A stretch of 64,000 nt of DNA, taken from Gordonia oryzae. Lineage in GTDB: Bacteria > Actinomycetota > Actinomycetes > Mycobacteriales > Mycobacteriaceae. Positions 55,345 to 63,885 of the stretch are shown in pieces; within the stretch, counting starts at the first letter, position 1, and each line of letters starts with the position of its first letter. The notes beneath the pieces are model-generated. The model had not been told where the DNA came from and made no database searches. It saw only the letters and a program-made list of their open reading frames with translations. The stretch is from NCBI RefSeq assembly GCF_003797185.1, contig NZ_RKMH01000001.1:371436-435435 (forward strand). Reading direction: 5' to 3'. The position numbers and the translations under genes are program-made.

Positions 55345-57027
55345 TCACACCACATCGTCGACGACCGTGCCGGACTCCACGCGCCACCGGCGATCAAGGC
55401 GGACGGTCGCGATCATCCGTCGGTCGTGGGTCACCAACAGCAACGCCCCCTCATAGGCGTCGAGCGCCTTCTCCAACTGCTCGATCGCGGGCAGGTCGAG
55501 GTGGTTGGTCGGTTCGTCGAGGACCAGCACGTTGGTGCCGCGCGCCTGCAGAAGCGCCATCGCGGCCCGGGTTCGTTCACCGGGGGAGAGCTCGGCGACC
55601 GGGCGTTCGACGTGGCCGGTCCGTAACCCGAATTTCGCTACCAACGTTCGGATCTCGGCCACCGAGAAGTCCGGCAGCAACGCCTCGAAGCGCTCGACGA
55701 GCGCACCACCGCCTCCACCGAGCTGGACCCGTGCCTGGTCGATCTCACCGATGGCCACACTCGCGCCCAGCGACGCCCGCCCGGAGTCGGGCTCGACGCG
55801 GCCGAGCAGAGCGCGTAACAGGGTGGATTTGCCAGCTCCGTTGGGGCCGACAATGCCGATGCGTTCCCCTGCGTCCACCTGCAGCGAAACCGGGCCGAGG
55901 ACGAAGTCACCCTGCCGGACCACGACCTCGTCCAAGGTGGCAACCACCGAACTCGACCGTGGTGCCGATCCGATGGAGAAGTCAAGGATCCACTCCTTGC
56001 GCGGCTCGGCGACCTCCTCGAGGCGTGCGATGCGGCTCTCCATCTGCCGTACCTTTTGAGCTTGCTTCTCGCTGGAATCGGCTGCTGCCTTGCGGCGCAG
56101 CTTGTCGTTGTCGGGTGCCTTCTTGATCGCGTTGCGCACGCCGTGACTCGACCACTCCCGCTGAACACGCGCACGGGCAACGAGATCGGCCTTTTTGTCG
56201 GCAAACTCGTCGTAGGCCTCACGCTTGTGGCGGCGCAATACCTCCCGCTCCTCAAGATAGGAATCGTAGCCACCACCGTAAATAGTGGTGGCGTGTTGCG
56301 CGAGGTCGAGTTCGAGAACGCGGGTTACCGTGCGCGCCAAGAATTCTCGATCATGACTGACGAGGACGACCGCAGCGCGCAGGCCATTGACGAAGGTTTC
56401 CAGACGTTCGATTCCATCGAGGTCAAGATCGTTGGTCGGTTCGTCGAGAAGCACGATGTCAAAGCGCGACGCCACCAGGGCGGCGAGTCCAACTCGCGCC
56501 GCCTGTCCGCCGGACAGTGAGGTCATCGGCGTCGAACCAGGGTCGAGGTCCACGGTGTTCCCGGCACCACGCAGACCCAGGTCGGCCAGGATCGCCGGCA
56601 GTCGGTCATCGAGGTCGGCGGCGCCGGTGGCCAACCAATGGTCCAGTGCCGCAGCGTAAGTGTCGGCGGGATCAGCCGCACCGGGAGGCGGGGTCGACGA
56701 CAACATCTCGGCGGCCGTATTCATCTCCTCGGTCGCCTGCGCGCATCCCGTGCGGCGCGCCACATACTGCGCGACGGTCTCGCCCGGAATCCGTGCATGC
56801 TCCTGAGGCAGCCATCCGATAAAACCATTGGCCGGCGCCAGGGACACCTCGCCCTCAAGCGGATCGAGATCCCCGGCAAGGATCCGTAGGAGCGTCGTCT
56901 TGCCGGCACCGTTGGCGCCGACCACGCCCACCACCTCGCCGGGCGCCACGGTGAGATCGAGTCCCTCGAACAGCGTGCGGGGGCCGTGGCCACCGGCGAG
57001 GTGCTTAGCGACGAGAGTTGCGGTCAT
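55345..57027 (-). CDS. ABC-F family ATPase
   Basis: A 560-residue protein with two ABC domains and no membrane part. Domain 1: Walker A GANGAGKTT, signature LSGGQAARVGL, Walker B DIVLLDEPTNDLDLDG. Linker (about 250-330) is charged and helical (REVLRRHKREAYDEFADKK). Domain 2: Walker A GPNGAGKST, signature LSPGERTRAAM, Walker B VLVLDEPTNHLDLP. ABC-F proteins bind the ribosome; some protect it from antibiotics, others tune translation. Which applies here cannot be said. ATG 57027 is the start; the same frame continues upstream into a fragment of a dioxygenase gene. Confidence 0.9.
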   Translation of the reverse strand: MTATLVAKHLAGGHGPRTLFEGLDLTVAPGEVVGVVGANGAGKTTLLRILAGDLDPLEGEVSLAPANGFIGWLPQEHARIPGETVAQYVARRTGCAQATEEMNTAAEMLSSTPPPGAADPADTYAAALDHWLATGAADLDDRLPAILADLGLRGAGNTVDLDPGSTPMTSLSGGQAARVGLAALVASRFDIVLLDEPTNDLDLDGIERLETFVNGLRAAVVLVSHDREFLARTVTRVLELDLAQHATTIYGGGYDSYLEEREVLRRHKREAYDEFADKKADLVARARVQREWSSHGVRNAIKKAPDNDKLRRKAAADSSEKQAQKVRQMESRIARLEEVAEPRKEWILDFSIGSAPRSSSVVATLDEVVVRQGDFVLGPVSLQVDAGERIGIVGPNGAGKSTLLRALLGRVEPDSGRASLGASVAIGEIDQARVQLGGGGGALVERFEALLPDFSVAEIRTLVAKFGLRTGHVERPVAELSPGERTRAAMALLQARGTNVLVLDEPTNHLDLPAIEQLEKALDAYEGALLLVTHDRRMIATVRLDRRWRVESGTVVDDVV

Positions 57028-57096
57028 GCCCTCATGATTCCCCACCCAACCGGTCCGCGGTTTGCCGGTATCCGGGATGTCGGTACGCCGCGAGGC

Positions 57097-57306
57097 CCGT
57101 AACCGCACGGCGTCGGGCGAACCGTCGACGGTGGTGACCCACCCCTGAACCCAACAGGGCTGTCGGGGAGCGCCGCCGGCGATGTCGCCGCCGTTCTCGA
57201 CCAACGGTGTATCGGCCACGAAGAACAAGCCGAACACCGTCGCCTCGGTGGCCTCTGCCCGAGTTTTGTTGCTGGCCTGCACCGTCTGCATCGAGATGCC
57301 GGATAC
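57097..57306 (-). pseudogene. Intradiol ring-cleavage dioxygenase, N-terminal remnant
   Basis: About 70 codons upstream of and in frame with the ABC-F gene. They read VSGISMQTVQASNKT, then TEATVFGLFFVADTPLVENG and GDIAGGAPRQPCWVQGWVTT. This is the known start of the catalytic domain of intradiol dioxygenases such as hydroxyquinol 1,2-dioxygenase (T-E-x-T-V-x-G-P-F-F ... GDIA...G.PC.V.G.V). The Pro of GPFF is Leu here, and the sequence loses similarity after TVDGSP; the iron-binding residues are missing. It is a truncated relic. No other gene is seen in 57028-57363. Confidence 0.6.
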
Positions 57307-57363
57307 GGCTCACTGCGTCGAAGGCACTGCATCCCGGCCCACCAGGCCGGGCATGCGGCGTGT

Positions 57364-59919
57364 TCAGACCATGTTCTTGCGGGTCATCCAGTGCATGACC
57401 GGCCACCCGATGAAGACCGGCAACCAACACGTCAGGACGCGATAGAGCAGCACCGCGGGTACCGCCACTGCCGAGGGAAGGCCGAAGGCGGCGAGCCCGC
57501 CGATCAACGCGGCCTCGACGGCGCCGACCCCGCCGGGTGTCGGCGCGGCAGATGCCAGGGTTCCGCCGATCATCGTCACCACGGTGACGGTGACGAACGA
57601 GGTCTGCCCGCCAAAAGCGTACACGCTGGACCACAGCGCCAGTGCTCCACCGAGAGTCGTTGTGGCACAGCCCAAGACGATGGTTCCGAGCCGCTTGGGC
57701 TCACGTGCCACGTCGAGGATGTCGGTTAGCAACTCGATCACCCTGGGCCGCAGGGACGTCCCCAGCCACCGTCGAAGCTTGGGAACGAGGAGGAACACAC
57801 CGGCGACGCCGAGCAGAGCGCCGACGACCAGGTAGAGCACCGTCGAGGAGGGAACAAAATGTTCGAGGTTGGTCGACGTTCCGGCCAGCGTGGTGAACAT
57901 GATCAAGAGCGCGACATGGACGATCACCTGCACACTCTGTTGCAGGGCGACCGCCGTCGTCGCGCGCAACCCGCCGAGACCACCCTTGTGCAGGAACCTG
58001 GTACTCAGGGCGAGTCCGCCAACTCCTGCCGGCGTCGTGGTGGCGGCAAAGGTGTTTCCGAACTGCATGATCACCAAGTTGCGGAAGCTGACCACGCCGT
58101 CGGCGCACGCCCACAACGCCGCAGCCGCTCCCACGTAGGTGAGCATCGACACGACCACGCCCATCAGCGCCCACCACCAGTCGAGGCTGCGCAGTTCACC
58201 GAAGAAGGTCGGGACGGTGCCGATGAATGGGTAGGCCACGTACACAAGGGCGACGAGCAGTACGAGTTGGATGACCTGGCTACGGGTGAACCGGGTGATC
58301 GGTGCGACCTGTATCTCACCGCCGGTTTGCGAGACGATCTCCTCGCGCGCCTGCGACAGAGTCGTTTTCGCATCGGAGAGACTATCCCGGATGCGGGAGG
58401 ACAGAGCGGTTTTGGTGAGGCGGCGAGAGGCGACCAGAATCTGGTCCTCACCGAGCACATCGATGGCCGCGGTGACCGCTGCAACGGCACCGTACAATTC
58501 CGTGGTGCCCACGAGCATCTGGGCGATGTCGGACTCCATCCGATTCTTGTTGGCACCGTACTCGGCGTGGGTGAACCCACCGAACAGGACAGTGCCGTCG
58601 AGAACGGTGATCTGACTTGCCCGGAGATCGCCGTGCGAGATGCCGTGCGAATGCAGCTCCTGAAGGGCCTCCCACAGCGCCCTCGGTGTGGTGTGGGTGA
58701 TCGAGGCGTCCAGGTCGCAACCGCGATGCGTCCGGTGGGCATACATCGTCCATCCCCGGTCGAGGGAGGCGACCGCGAGAGGAGCGGAGTCGGCAAGGCC
58801 GACGTCGCCGACAGCGATCGCCATCAGGCCACGATGCTCGACCATCCGGCTGACCGAGAGCTGCAGCGGTCCGGTCTCCTGGGTTCGCAGTCGGACTTTG
58901 CGGACGAACTGCCGGAGCAGTCCGGCGCTGTGCTGATTGGGGCCGTAGAGATCGATGACCACGCGACCGCAGTCGTCCGAGTCCTTCGCCGACCCGCCCG
59001 ACGTCGACTCCGCCTCCAGCCCGAGAGGCCCGGTGCCGGCGGGGGTGACGATCGACAACGCGGTCACTGTGATTCCCCGTTGTCCCAGTAAACGGACCGC
59101 ACTCTCCAGCGGCACCACCAGAGCCGGCGTGCCCACCACCCAGACGACGAGTGACCCCACCAACCATCCGGTCGACAACCCGAAGACCGCACCGGCCGGA
59201 ACCACAGAACTGACCACGAGATGGATCGGGATGAAGGCCAACAACAGCGTCCACCACCAGCGCCGCCATCGGGCGGGCAACCACGGCCCGGACACGGTCA
59301 ACACCGCGGCGAGCATCGCGATCCACCGCGGGTCGTCGAGGAATTGCGAGACAAGCGAATTGAATCGCTGGTGTCTGTCGAAGTGCCAATTCGGCGCACT
59401 GACACCGTTCTCGCTGATGGACAACGACAGGAAAGTGATTGCCGCTGCGGCACCGTAGGCCCACAACATGCGCCACCGTCGCGCGGCGAGCAGTTCCAGC
59501 AGAATCACAAACGGTAACGCGAGGATTGTCAGACCGTAGGCGAGGTAGACCAGATCGGCCAGGGTGGGGGACGAGACCCCGATGATGCGGTAGATGGACT
59601 GCTCGAGATCAACCCAGTTGTTCCGGGTGATCAGTGAGCCGACCACGACCACCACGAGCATCAGCGTCGCTGCCACCACCCGCAGGATGTCGGTGGTACG
59701 ACGCCACAGCGGTTGCAGCAGGCTCCCCGATACGGTGATCTGCCGACCGTCGACGTCCATCTGCCCCGACTCTCCGCTGACTTGTGTGCCGACCCGTGCA
59801 CCAGTAGGCGCCGGGGTCGTTGAGCTTCCCATAAACATAGTCGGCGCAGGAGCGTCGGAGGGTCGCGGAGGTCCGGCGTGGTGGGGCAGGAACACAACAG
59901 CCGACGACCCAGCCGGCAC
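57364..59919 (-). CDS. Large membrane protein with kinase-like and flippase-like (LPG synthase TM) domains
   Basis: An open frame of 851 residues. Residues 60-300 have several membrane segments; residues about 320-530 resemble a degenerate protein-kinase/RIO-like domain (TMYAHRTHRGCDLD, LHSHGISHGDLRASQITVLDGTV with the HGDL motif); residues 560-850 have the UPF0104/lysylphosphatidylglycerol synthetase TM fold (FGNTFAATTTPAGVGGLALSTRFL, GGTLASAAPTPGGVGAVEAAL). The combination is known in mycobacterial membrane proteins of unclear role. The start is uncertain: 59919, 59838 (MFMGSS) or 59766 (MDVDGRQ, preceded by a G-rich purine stretch). Confidence 0.85.
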   Translation of the reverse strand: MPAGSSAVVFLPHHAGPPRPSDAPAPTMFMGSSTTPAPTGARVGTQVSGESGQMDVDGRQITVSGSLLQPLWRRTTDILRVVAATLMLVVVVVGSLITRNNWVDLEQSIYRIIGVSSPTLADLVYLAYGLTILALPFVILLELLAARRWRMLWAYGAAAAITFLSLSISENGVSAPNWHFDRHQRFNSLVSQFLDDPRWIAMLAAVLTVSGPWLPARWRRWWWTLLLAFIPIHLVVSSVVPAGAVFGLSTGWLVGSLVVWVVGTPALVVPLESAVRLLGQRGITVTALSIVTPAGTGPLGLEAESTSGGSAKDSDDCGRVVIDLYGPNQHSAGLLRQFVRKVRLRTQETGPLQLSVSRMVEHRGLMAIAVGDVGLADSAPLAVASLDRGWTMYAHRTHRGCDLDASITHTTPRALWEALQELHSHGISHGDLRASQITVLDGTVLFGGFTHAEYGANKNRMESDIAQMLVGTTELYGAVAAVTAAIDVLGEDQILVASRRLTKTALSSRIRDSLSDAKTTLSQAREEIVSQTGGEIQVAPITRFTRSQVIQLVLLVALVYVAYPFIGTVPTFFGELRSLDWWWALMGVVVSMLTYVGAAAALWACADGVVSFRNLVIMQFGNTFAATTTPAGVGGLALSTRFLHKGGLGGLRATTAVALQQSVQVIVHVALLIMFTTLAGTSTNLEHFVPSSTVLYLVVGALLGVAGVFLLVPKLRRWLGTSLRPRVIELLTDILDVAREPKRLGTIVLGCATTTLGGALALWSSVYAFGGQTSFVTVTVVTMIGGTLASAAPTPGGVGAVEAALIGGLAAFGLPSAVAVPAVLLYRVLTCWLPVFIGWPVMHWMTRKNMV

Positions 59920-59997
59920 GACTGGGGCGTCGATGTCACCGACCCACAGGCGTCCTGTCGGCTTGCGCGTGAAGCAGGGTTCAGGACTCTCACGGAT

Positions 59998-60150
59998 TCA
60001 GAGTGCATCCAGGGGATCTGCGAGCTGTCCTGAGTGGACGCGTGACCTAAAGGTATAGCGGTCGAGGTTGCCGAAACCGAGGGCAATGCAGCGGAGGTGT
60101 TCGAGGCGGCCGTTGATCGCTTCGACCCGCCGTTGGAGGTGGCGTGTGCC
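59998..60150 (-). pseudogene. ISL3-type transposase, C-terminal remnant
   Basis: The end of a transposase: RRVEAINGRLEHLRCIALGF, GNLDRYTFRSRVHSGQLADP, ending in LDAL. This resembles the conserved ISL3-type C-terminus (EAINGRLEALRxxALGFRNLTxYxxRSLxHxG). The upstream part is cut off at about 60176, where the IS1380-type element begins. So IS1380 seems to have landed in or at the edge of an older ISL3 copy. Confidence 0.6.
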
Positions 60151-60176
60151 CCGTGAACCGGTCCGGGCTGTTTTAG

Positions 60177-61825
60177 CCTCGATATTTCGCGCGGTGGTGG
60201 CCTCTGGTTGAGGGACCCGGATGTGGTGGTCTGAGGACCGGATTTCCGGGTGTGGGCCGTGCGGTGTTGCCCGAGGCGTCGGTGGGCGTCGGGGTTCACG
60301 GTCCCGAGGTGGGTCGTCCTTTCTGGATCGAAGGTGAGGTTGGCGTGGTGTCAGGTCGGGGCGGGAAGTGCTGCGAGTCTGGCTATTCCGTCGAGCAGCA
60401 GATCGACATGTGGTGCGTGGGCGGCGAGTTTCAAGCGGGTTCGCCGCGCGTGGCGGCTGATCTTGGCGGCGATCGTGAACAGGCGGTGGCGTAGTCGTTT
60501 GGGTTCCCACCGGCGTGCGGGGTGATGGGTGAACGCGAGCATGTGGGTCCAGGCGATCAACTCGCTGGCGAGCATCACGATGGCACACCAGATGCGGTTG
60601 GCGTCGAATCCGTGCAACGGAAGATTGGTCAGGCCACAGTCTTTGGCGGTGCGGATACGATCTTCGCAACGGGCGCGACGCCGGTGATGTAGCTCGAGTG
60701 TGGCGAGTTGACCACGAACGGTGTTGGTCGCGAACGCTGTGAGCCGCAGCCCATCGTGGTCGGTGAACCGTAACTGCGCACCGGGATGCGGGCGCTCTTT
60801 GCGCACGATCACCCGCATGCCCTCGGCCAGCCCGATAGGTCGATCAGCCCGGTCAACTCGGCCACCCACGCCCCGTCACGCTCGACGCCGTCGGCGTCGT
60901 AGGCCGGGTCCACGCCTCGGGACTGATCTGGTCGGCGGCGGTCGCGGTCGTCTCGGTGAGCCCGAATCCCACCGAGTACGCCAGGCGCCGGCGGGTGAGG
61001 TAGTCGAGGAACTCGTGGGTGCCGCCAGCTGAGTCGGTCCGCACCAGCATCGACTTGCCGACCCGAAAGTCGTGGACCTGTGGTAGCTGTTCGAGTGCGG
61101 CGGCGGTGACCGTGATGTGATCGGCGGCTGTGTTGGCACCGGCATTACCCGGGCGCAATTGGATGGCCAGGGGTTCACCGGTGCCCTCACCACCGTGGTC
61201 GACGAATGCGCATAGCGGGTGAAACCCGAATCCCCGTTTGTAGGTTGGTGCCGCATCCTGTTTCTCCGAATGCGCAGTCACCAGGGGCGCATCGAGGTCG
61301 ACGATCACCGGATCCTCAACCTCGGACCCATGATCGGGAGCAGCGGCACCGGCGGCGGACCAGCGTTGATCGCTGACAGTGCCGCCGGAGCATCAGCGGC
61401 CAACTCCGAGATCAGTCGTGACACCGTGGGATCGGAGGCGACCTGACCGAACACCGCCGGGTCGGCACGCAGCTCGTTGATGTCAGCCACACAGTCCCCG
61501 CCGATCGCGACCGCTACGGCCAGATCAGCGATGATCTTCCCCGGATCATGGGTCGCAAGGGGTTTACGCCACGGCGCCAACGCCTCGGACAAACCCGTGG
61601 TCAAACCCGTTTTCTCCGCGGCCCGAAGGATCACCGTGGCACCGGCGTGCGACACCACCCCGGTTCCGGAGCCATCTGGAGACAACGACGGGTAGGGCGA
61701 CGTAGACTTACTCACCTGAATGGTGCTCCTCGATCTGGCCCGATTGATGACTTCGCAATCTCAATCATCCCAGGTCAGGGCACCATTCTTCATTCACGAC
61801 ACGAAATCACCGTGAAAGCCCGAGG
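60177..61825 (-). mobile_element. IS1380-family insertion sequence, degenerate
   Basis: An element of about 1.65 kb. The proposed ends are imperfect inverted repeats: CCTCGATATTTCGCGCGGTG at 60177-60196 and, on the other strand, CCTCGGGCTTTCACGGTG at 61825-61808. Both ends begin CCTCG and share TTTC and CGGTG. The flanking bases are TTAG on one side and TTAA on the other, a near match that might be a target duplication. The single transposase gene is frameshifted. Left end abuts the ISL3 remnant; right end lies 36 bases from the kynureninase start. Confidence 0.75.
60351..61715 (-). pseudogene. IS1380-family transposase, several frameshifts
   Basis: The protein is recognisable across three frames. 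First part (61715-61305): SHAGATVILRAAEKTGL, PGKIIADLAVAVAIGGDCVADINELR, SDPTVSRLISELA. Second part (61308-60853): VIVDLDAPLVTAHSEKQDAAP, YKRGFGFHPLCAFVDHGG, with catalytic Asp in VDLDA. Third part (60869-60351): EGMRVIVRKERPHPGAQLRF, ARCEDRIRTAKDCGLTNLPL, ending in LLLDGIARLAALPAPT. Frame breaks lie near 61310-61390, near 60900 (one C lost in W-T-P-A-Y-D) and near 60845. It should be inactive. Confidence 0.88.
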
Positions 61826-61860
61826 TTAATAGCCGAATCCCTCCGTACATCTGAGGAACG

Positions 61861-63105
61861 ATGACAACACGACGAGAACACGCTGAACAACTCGACGCCG
61901 CTGACCAACTCGCCCCGCTGCGCGAGCAGTTCCAGTTGCCACCGAACGTGGTCTATCTGGATGGAAACTCGCTCGGCGCGCTGGTCAACCAGGTTCCAGA
62001 CCGACTGGCCGACGTAGTGACCCGCCAGTGGGGCGATCACCTGATTCGGGCCTGGAATGAGGACGCGTGGTGGCAAGCTCCAATACGGATTGGCGACCGG
62101 ATCGGAAAACTACTGGGCGCTGGCCCCGGTCAAGTCGTGGTAGGCGAGTCAACCTCCATACAGTTCTTCCAGGCGCTCACCGCCGCTGCGCGACTGCGGT
62201 CCGGGCGACGCTTGGTGCTCAGCGATCTCAATCACTTCCCGACGAACCGATACCTCGCCGCCTCGGTGGCCCGCCTGCTCGGACTCGAAATACTCGAGGT
62301 CTCGGCGGACGACCTGCAGGCGGCTTTGCGTGAGCATGGGTCGGATGTTTGCGCGATCAGTTTCGGCGCGGTCGATTTCCGCACCGGCGCACTCTTGGAC
62401 ATCCCGCAGATCACCGAGGCGGCCCATAGCCAGGGAGCGCTCGTAGTCTGGGACGTGTGCCACGCGGTCGGCGCGGTCCCGCTCGAATGCGACGCCGACC
62501 AGGTGGACCTCGCCGTCGGCTGCACGTATAAGTACCTGAACGGTGGGCCGGGCTCCCCGGCATTCCTATACGCCGCCGCGCGGCATCACGCAGCGCTCGA
62601 CCTGCCCCTTACCGGCTGGCACGGCCACGCCGACCCGTTCGGGATGACCCACGCCTTTGAGCCGGCCGAGGGCATTGCCAAAGCGCGAGTCGGCACTCTA
62701 CCGATGCTGTCGCTGCTCGCTCTAGATGCCGCTCTCGACGTCTTCGACGGGGTAGACCTGACAGCGGTGCAGACAAAGAGCCAGGATCTCGGTGACTTCT
62801 TCCTCGAATGCCTCGCCGATCTGCTGAACACCACCCCGGAACTTGGAGTGGTTAGCCCGCGCCGAGCCACCCGACGTGGCAGCCAGGTGACGCTGAGCCA
62901 CCCAGAGGCCTCCCCCGTTATGGCCGCACTGATAGCCCGCGGAGTCATCGGCGACGTGCGGCCTCCGGGCCTTCTGCGCTTCGGCTGGAACTCGCTCTAC
63001 ATTCGCTATCAGGATCTCCTCCACGCCGTGGAGGCCCTTGAAACAGTGCTGAGCGAGGGCGAGCATCGTCGGCCGGAACACCAGGTTCCGCGCCTTGTCA
63101 CCTGA
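61861..63105 (+). CDS. kynU: Kynureninase
   Basis: A 414-residue PLP enzyme that cleaves kynurenine to anthranilate and alanine in tryptophan breakdown. Landmarks: VVYLDGNSLGAL near the start, WNEDAWWQAPIRIGDRIGKLLGA, VGESTSIQFFQAL, LSDLNHFPTNRY, VVWDVCHAVGAVPLE, and the PLP Lys in GCTYKYLNGGPGSPAF (K224). The C-terminal PLSGWHGHADPF-like segment is present as LTGWHGHADPFGM. The length is complete and no break is seen. It starts 36 bases after the IS1380 end; no tryptophan dioxygenase or kynurenine formamidase is in the window. Confidence 0.96.
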   Translation: MTTRREHAEQLDAADQLAPLREQFQLPPNVVYLDGNSLGALVNQVPDRLADVVTRQWGDHLIRAWNEDAWWQAPIRIGDRIGKLLGAGPGQVVVGESTSIQFFQALTAAARLRSGRRLVLSDLNHFPTNRYLAASVARLLGLEILEVSADDLQAALREHGSDVCAISFGAVDFRTGALLDIPQITEAAHSQGALVVWDVCHAVGAVPLECDADQVDLAVGCTYKYLNGGPGSPAFLYAAARHHAALDLPLTGWHGHADPFGMTHAFEPAEGIAKARVGTLPMLSLLALDAALDVFDGVDLTAVQTKSQDLGDFFLECLADLLNTTPELGVVSPRRATRRGSQVTLSHPEASPVMAALIARGVIGDVRPPGLLRFGWNSLYIRYQDLLHAVEALETVLSEGEHRRPEHQVPRLVT

Positions 63106-63118
63106 CGGAAACGGGTCG

Positions 63119-63164
63119 GGCTGGGTGTTGGTCCCGTAGTGAGCTACGGGACCAACACCCAGCC
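63119..63164. repeat. Perfect 21-bp inverted repeat after kynU
   Basis: Arms at 63119-63139 and 63144-63164 pair perfectly with a 4-base loop (TGAG). It starts 13 bases after the kynU stop and can act as its terminator, although no T-tract follows. The GTG that would start the next small open frame (63139) is in the loop-proximal stem. Confidence 0.92.
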
Positions 63165-63396
63165 AAATCCGTCGCTGTTCCAGGACGGCACCGGCCGCAG
63201 CAACGGCATGGTCGCCGCACATCTCCCGGACTCGACATGGACCGGCTCGCTGCCGCCTGTCGACTTCGCGCCGATGATAAAGAGCGTCAATTCGGCTATC
63301 GGCCGCCAGGCCCAGAATTATCCGTACGGCTATCGGAACCGCCTGTTCGTTCCCGGAACCTGGGAGGGGTCGAAATGTGTTCCGGCCGGCGGATAG
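63139..63396 (+). CDS. Small hypothetical protein, possible toxin fragment
   Basis: An 85-codon frame starting at GTG 63139 with no ribosome site and with its start in a long hairpin. The product is polar and aromatic: SYGTNTQPNPSLFQDGTGRS, ending in YGYRNRLFVPGTWEGSKCVP. It is not recognised. Because a SMI1/KNR4-type immunity-like gene follows 36 bases later, it may be the remaining C-terminal part of a polymorphic toxin; this is inference. Confidence 0.4.
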   Translation: MSYGTNTQPNPSLFQDGTGRSNGMVAAHLPDSTWTGSLPPVDFAPMIKSVNSAIGRQAQNYPYGYRNRLFVPGTWEGSKCVPAGG

Positions 63397-63432
63397 TCAT
63401 CTCAATACCCAAACAGTGAAACGACACCGAAG

Positions 63433-63885
63433 GTGAGCCGTCAAGTGGTGAACTGGGAAGATCTCATCGCCGGTCAGCGACAACTCAACGACGCAATCGT
63501 CGCGTCCGGGTTGTTCGACGACGACATCGCCACCACCACTTACCCTCCCGCACCCGAATCTGAGATCACCGCGGCCGAGGAACGCCTCGGGGTGCACCTC
63601 GATCGCCACTACCGGGAACTGCTACTCACCACGAACGGGTGGCGACACCTATACCGGTGGCAGAACCTGCTCCCCGCCGGCGACCTCGGCGCCGACATCC
63701 ACAACGACGACGAAATCCTGCCCTGGCACTTCGTAGAAGAGGAACACAGAGCATTCTGGACCTCGGGGGACCCTGCGAATGACCCCGAGGGGTATCCCGG
63801 TTACCAGCGCCTGCTGCCCATTGAACCGTTCCCGCTTTGGTGGACAGCCGGATGGTTCCGGCAGTCACTGAGGGGATTTGATTGA
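63433..63885 (+). CDS. SMI1/KNR4-family (SUKH) immunity-like protein
   Basis: A 150-residue protein with the SUKH pattern: YPPAPESEITAAEERLGVHL then YRELLLTTNGWR and the strand region ILPWHFVEEEHRAFW, followed by LLPIEPF. SUKH proteins are immunity factors of polymorphic toxin systems or have regulatory roles. The C-terminus ends abruptly (WTAGWFRQSLRGFD), just where an IS3-type transposase gene begins (stop and ATG overlap by one base), so the last part may have been cut off by insertion. GTG 63433 or GTG 63445/63448 could be the start. Confidence 0.7.
   Translation: MSRQVVNWEDLIAGQRQLNDAIVASGLFDDDIATTTYPPAPESEITAAEERLGVHLDRHYRELLLTTNGWRHLYRWQNLLPAGDLGADIHNDDEILPWHFVEEEHRAFWTSGDPANDPEGYPGYQRLLPIEPFPLWWTAGWFRQSLRGFD

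Noticed and set aside
57859..59091. 410-codon open frame antisense to the large membrane protein gene
   Set aside because: Same mirror-frame effect; no recognisable domain.
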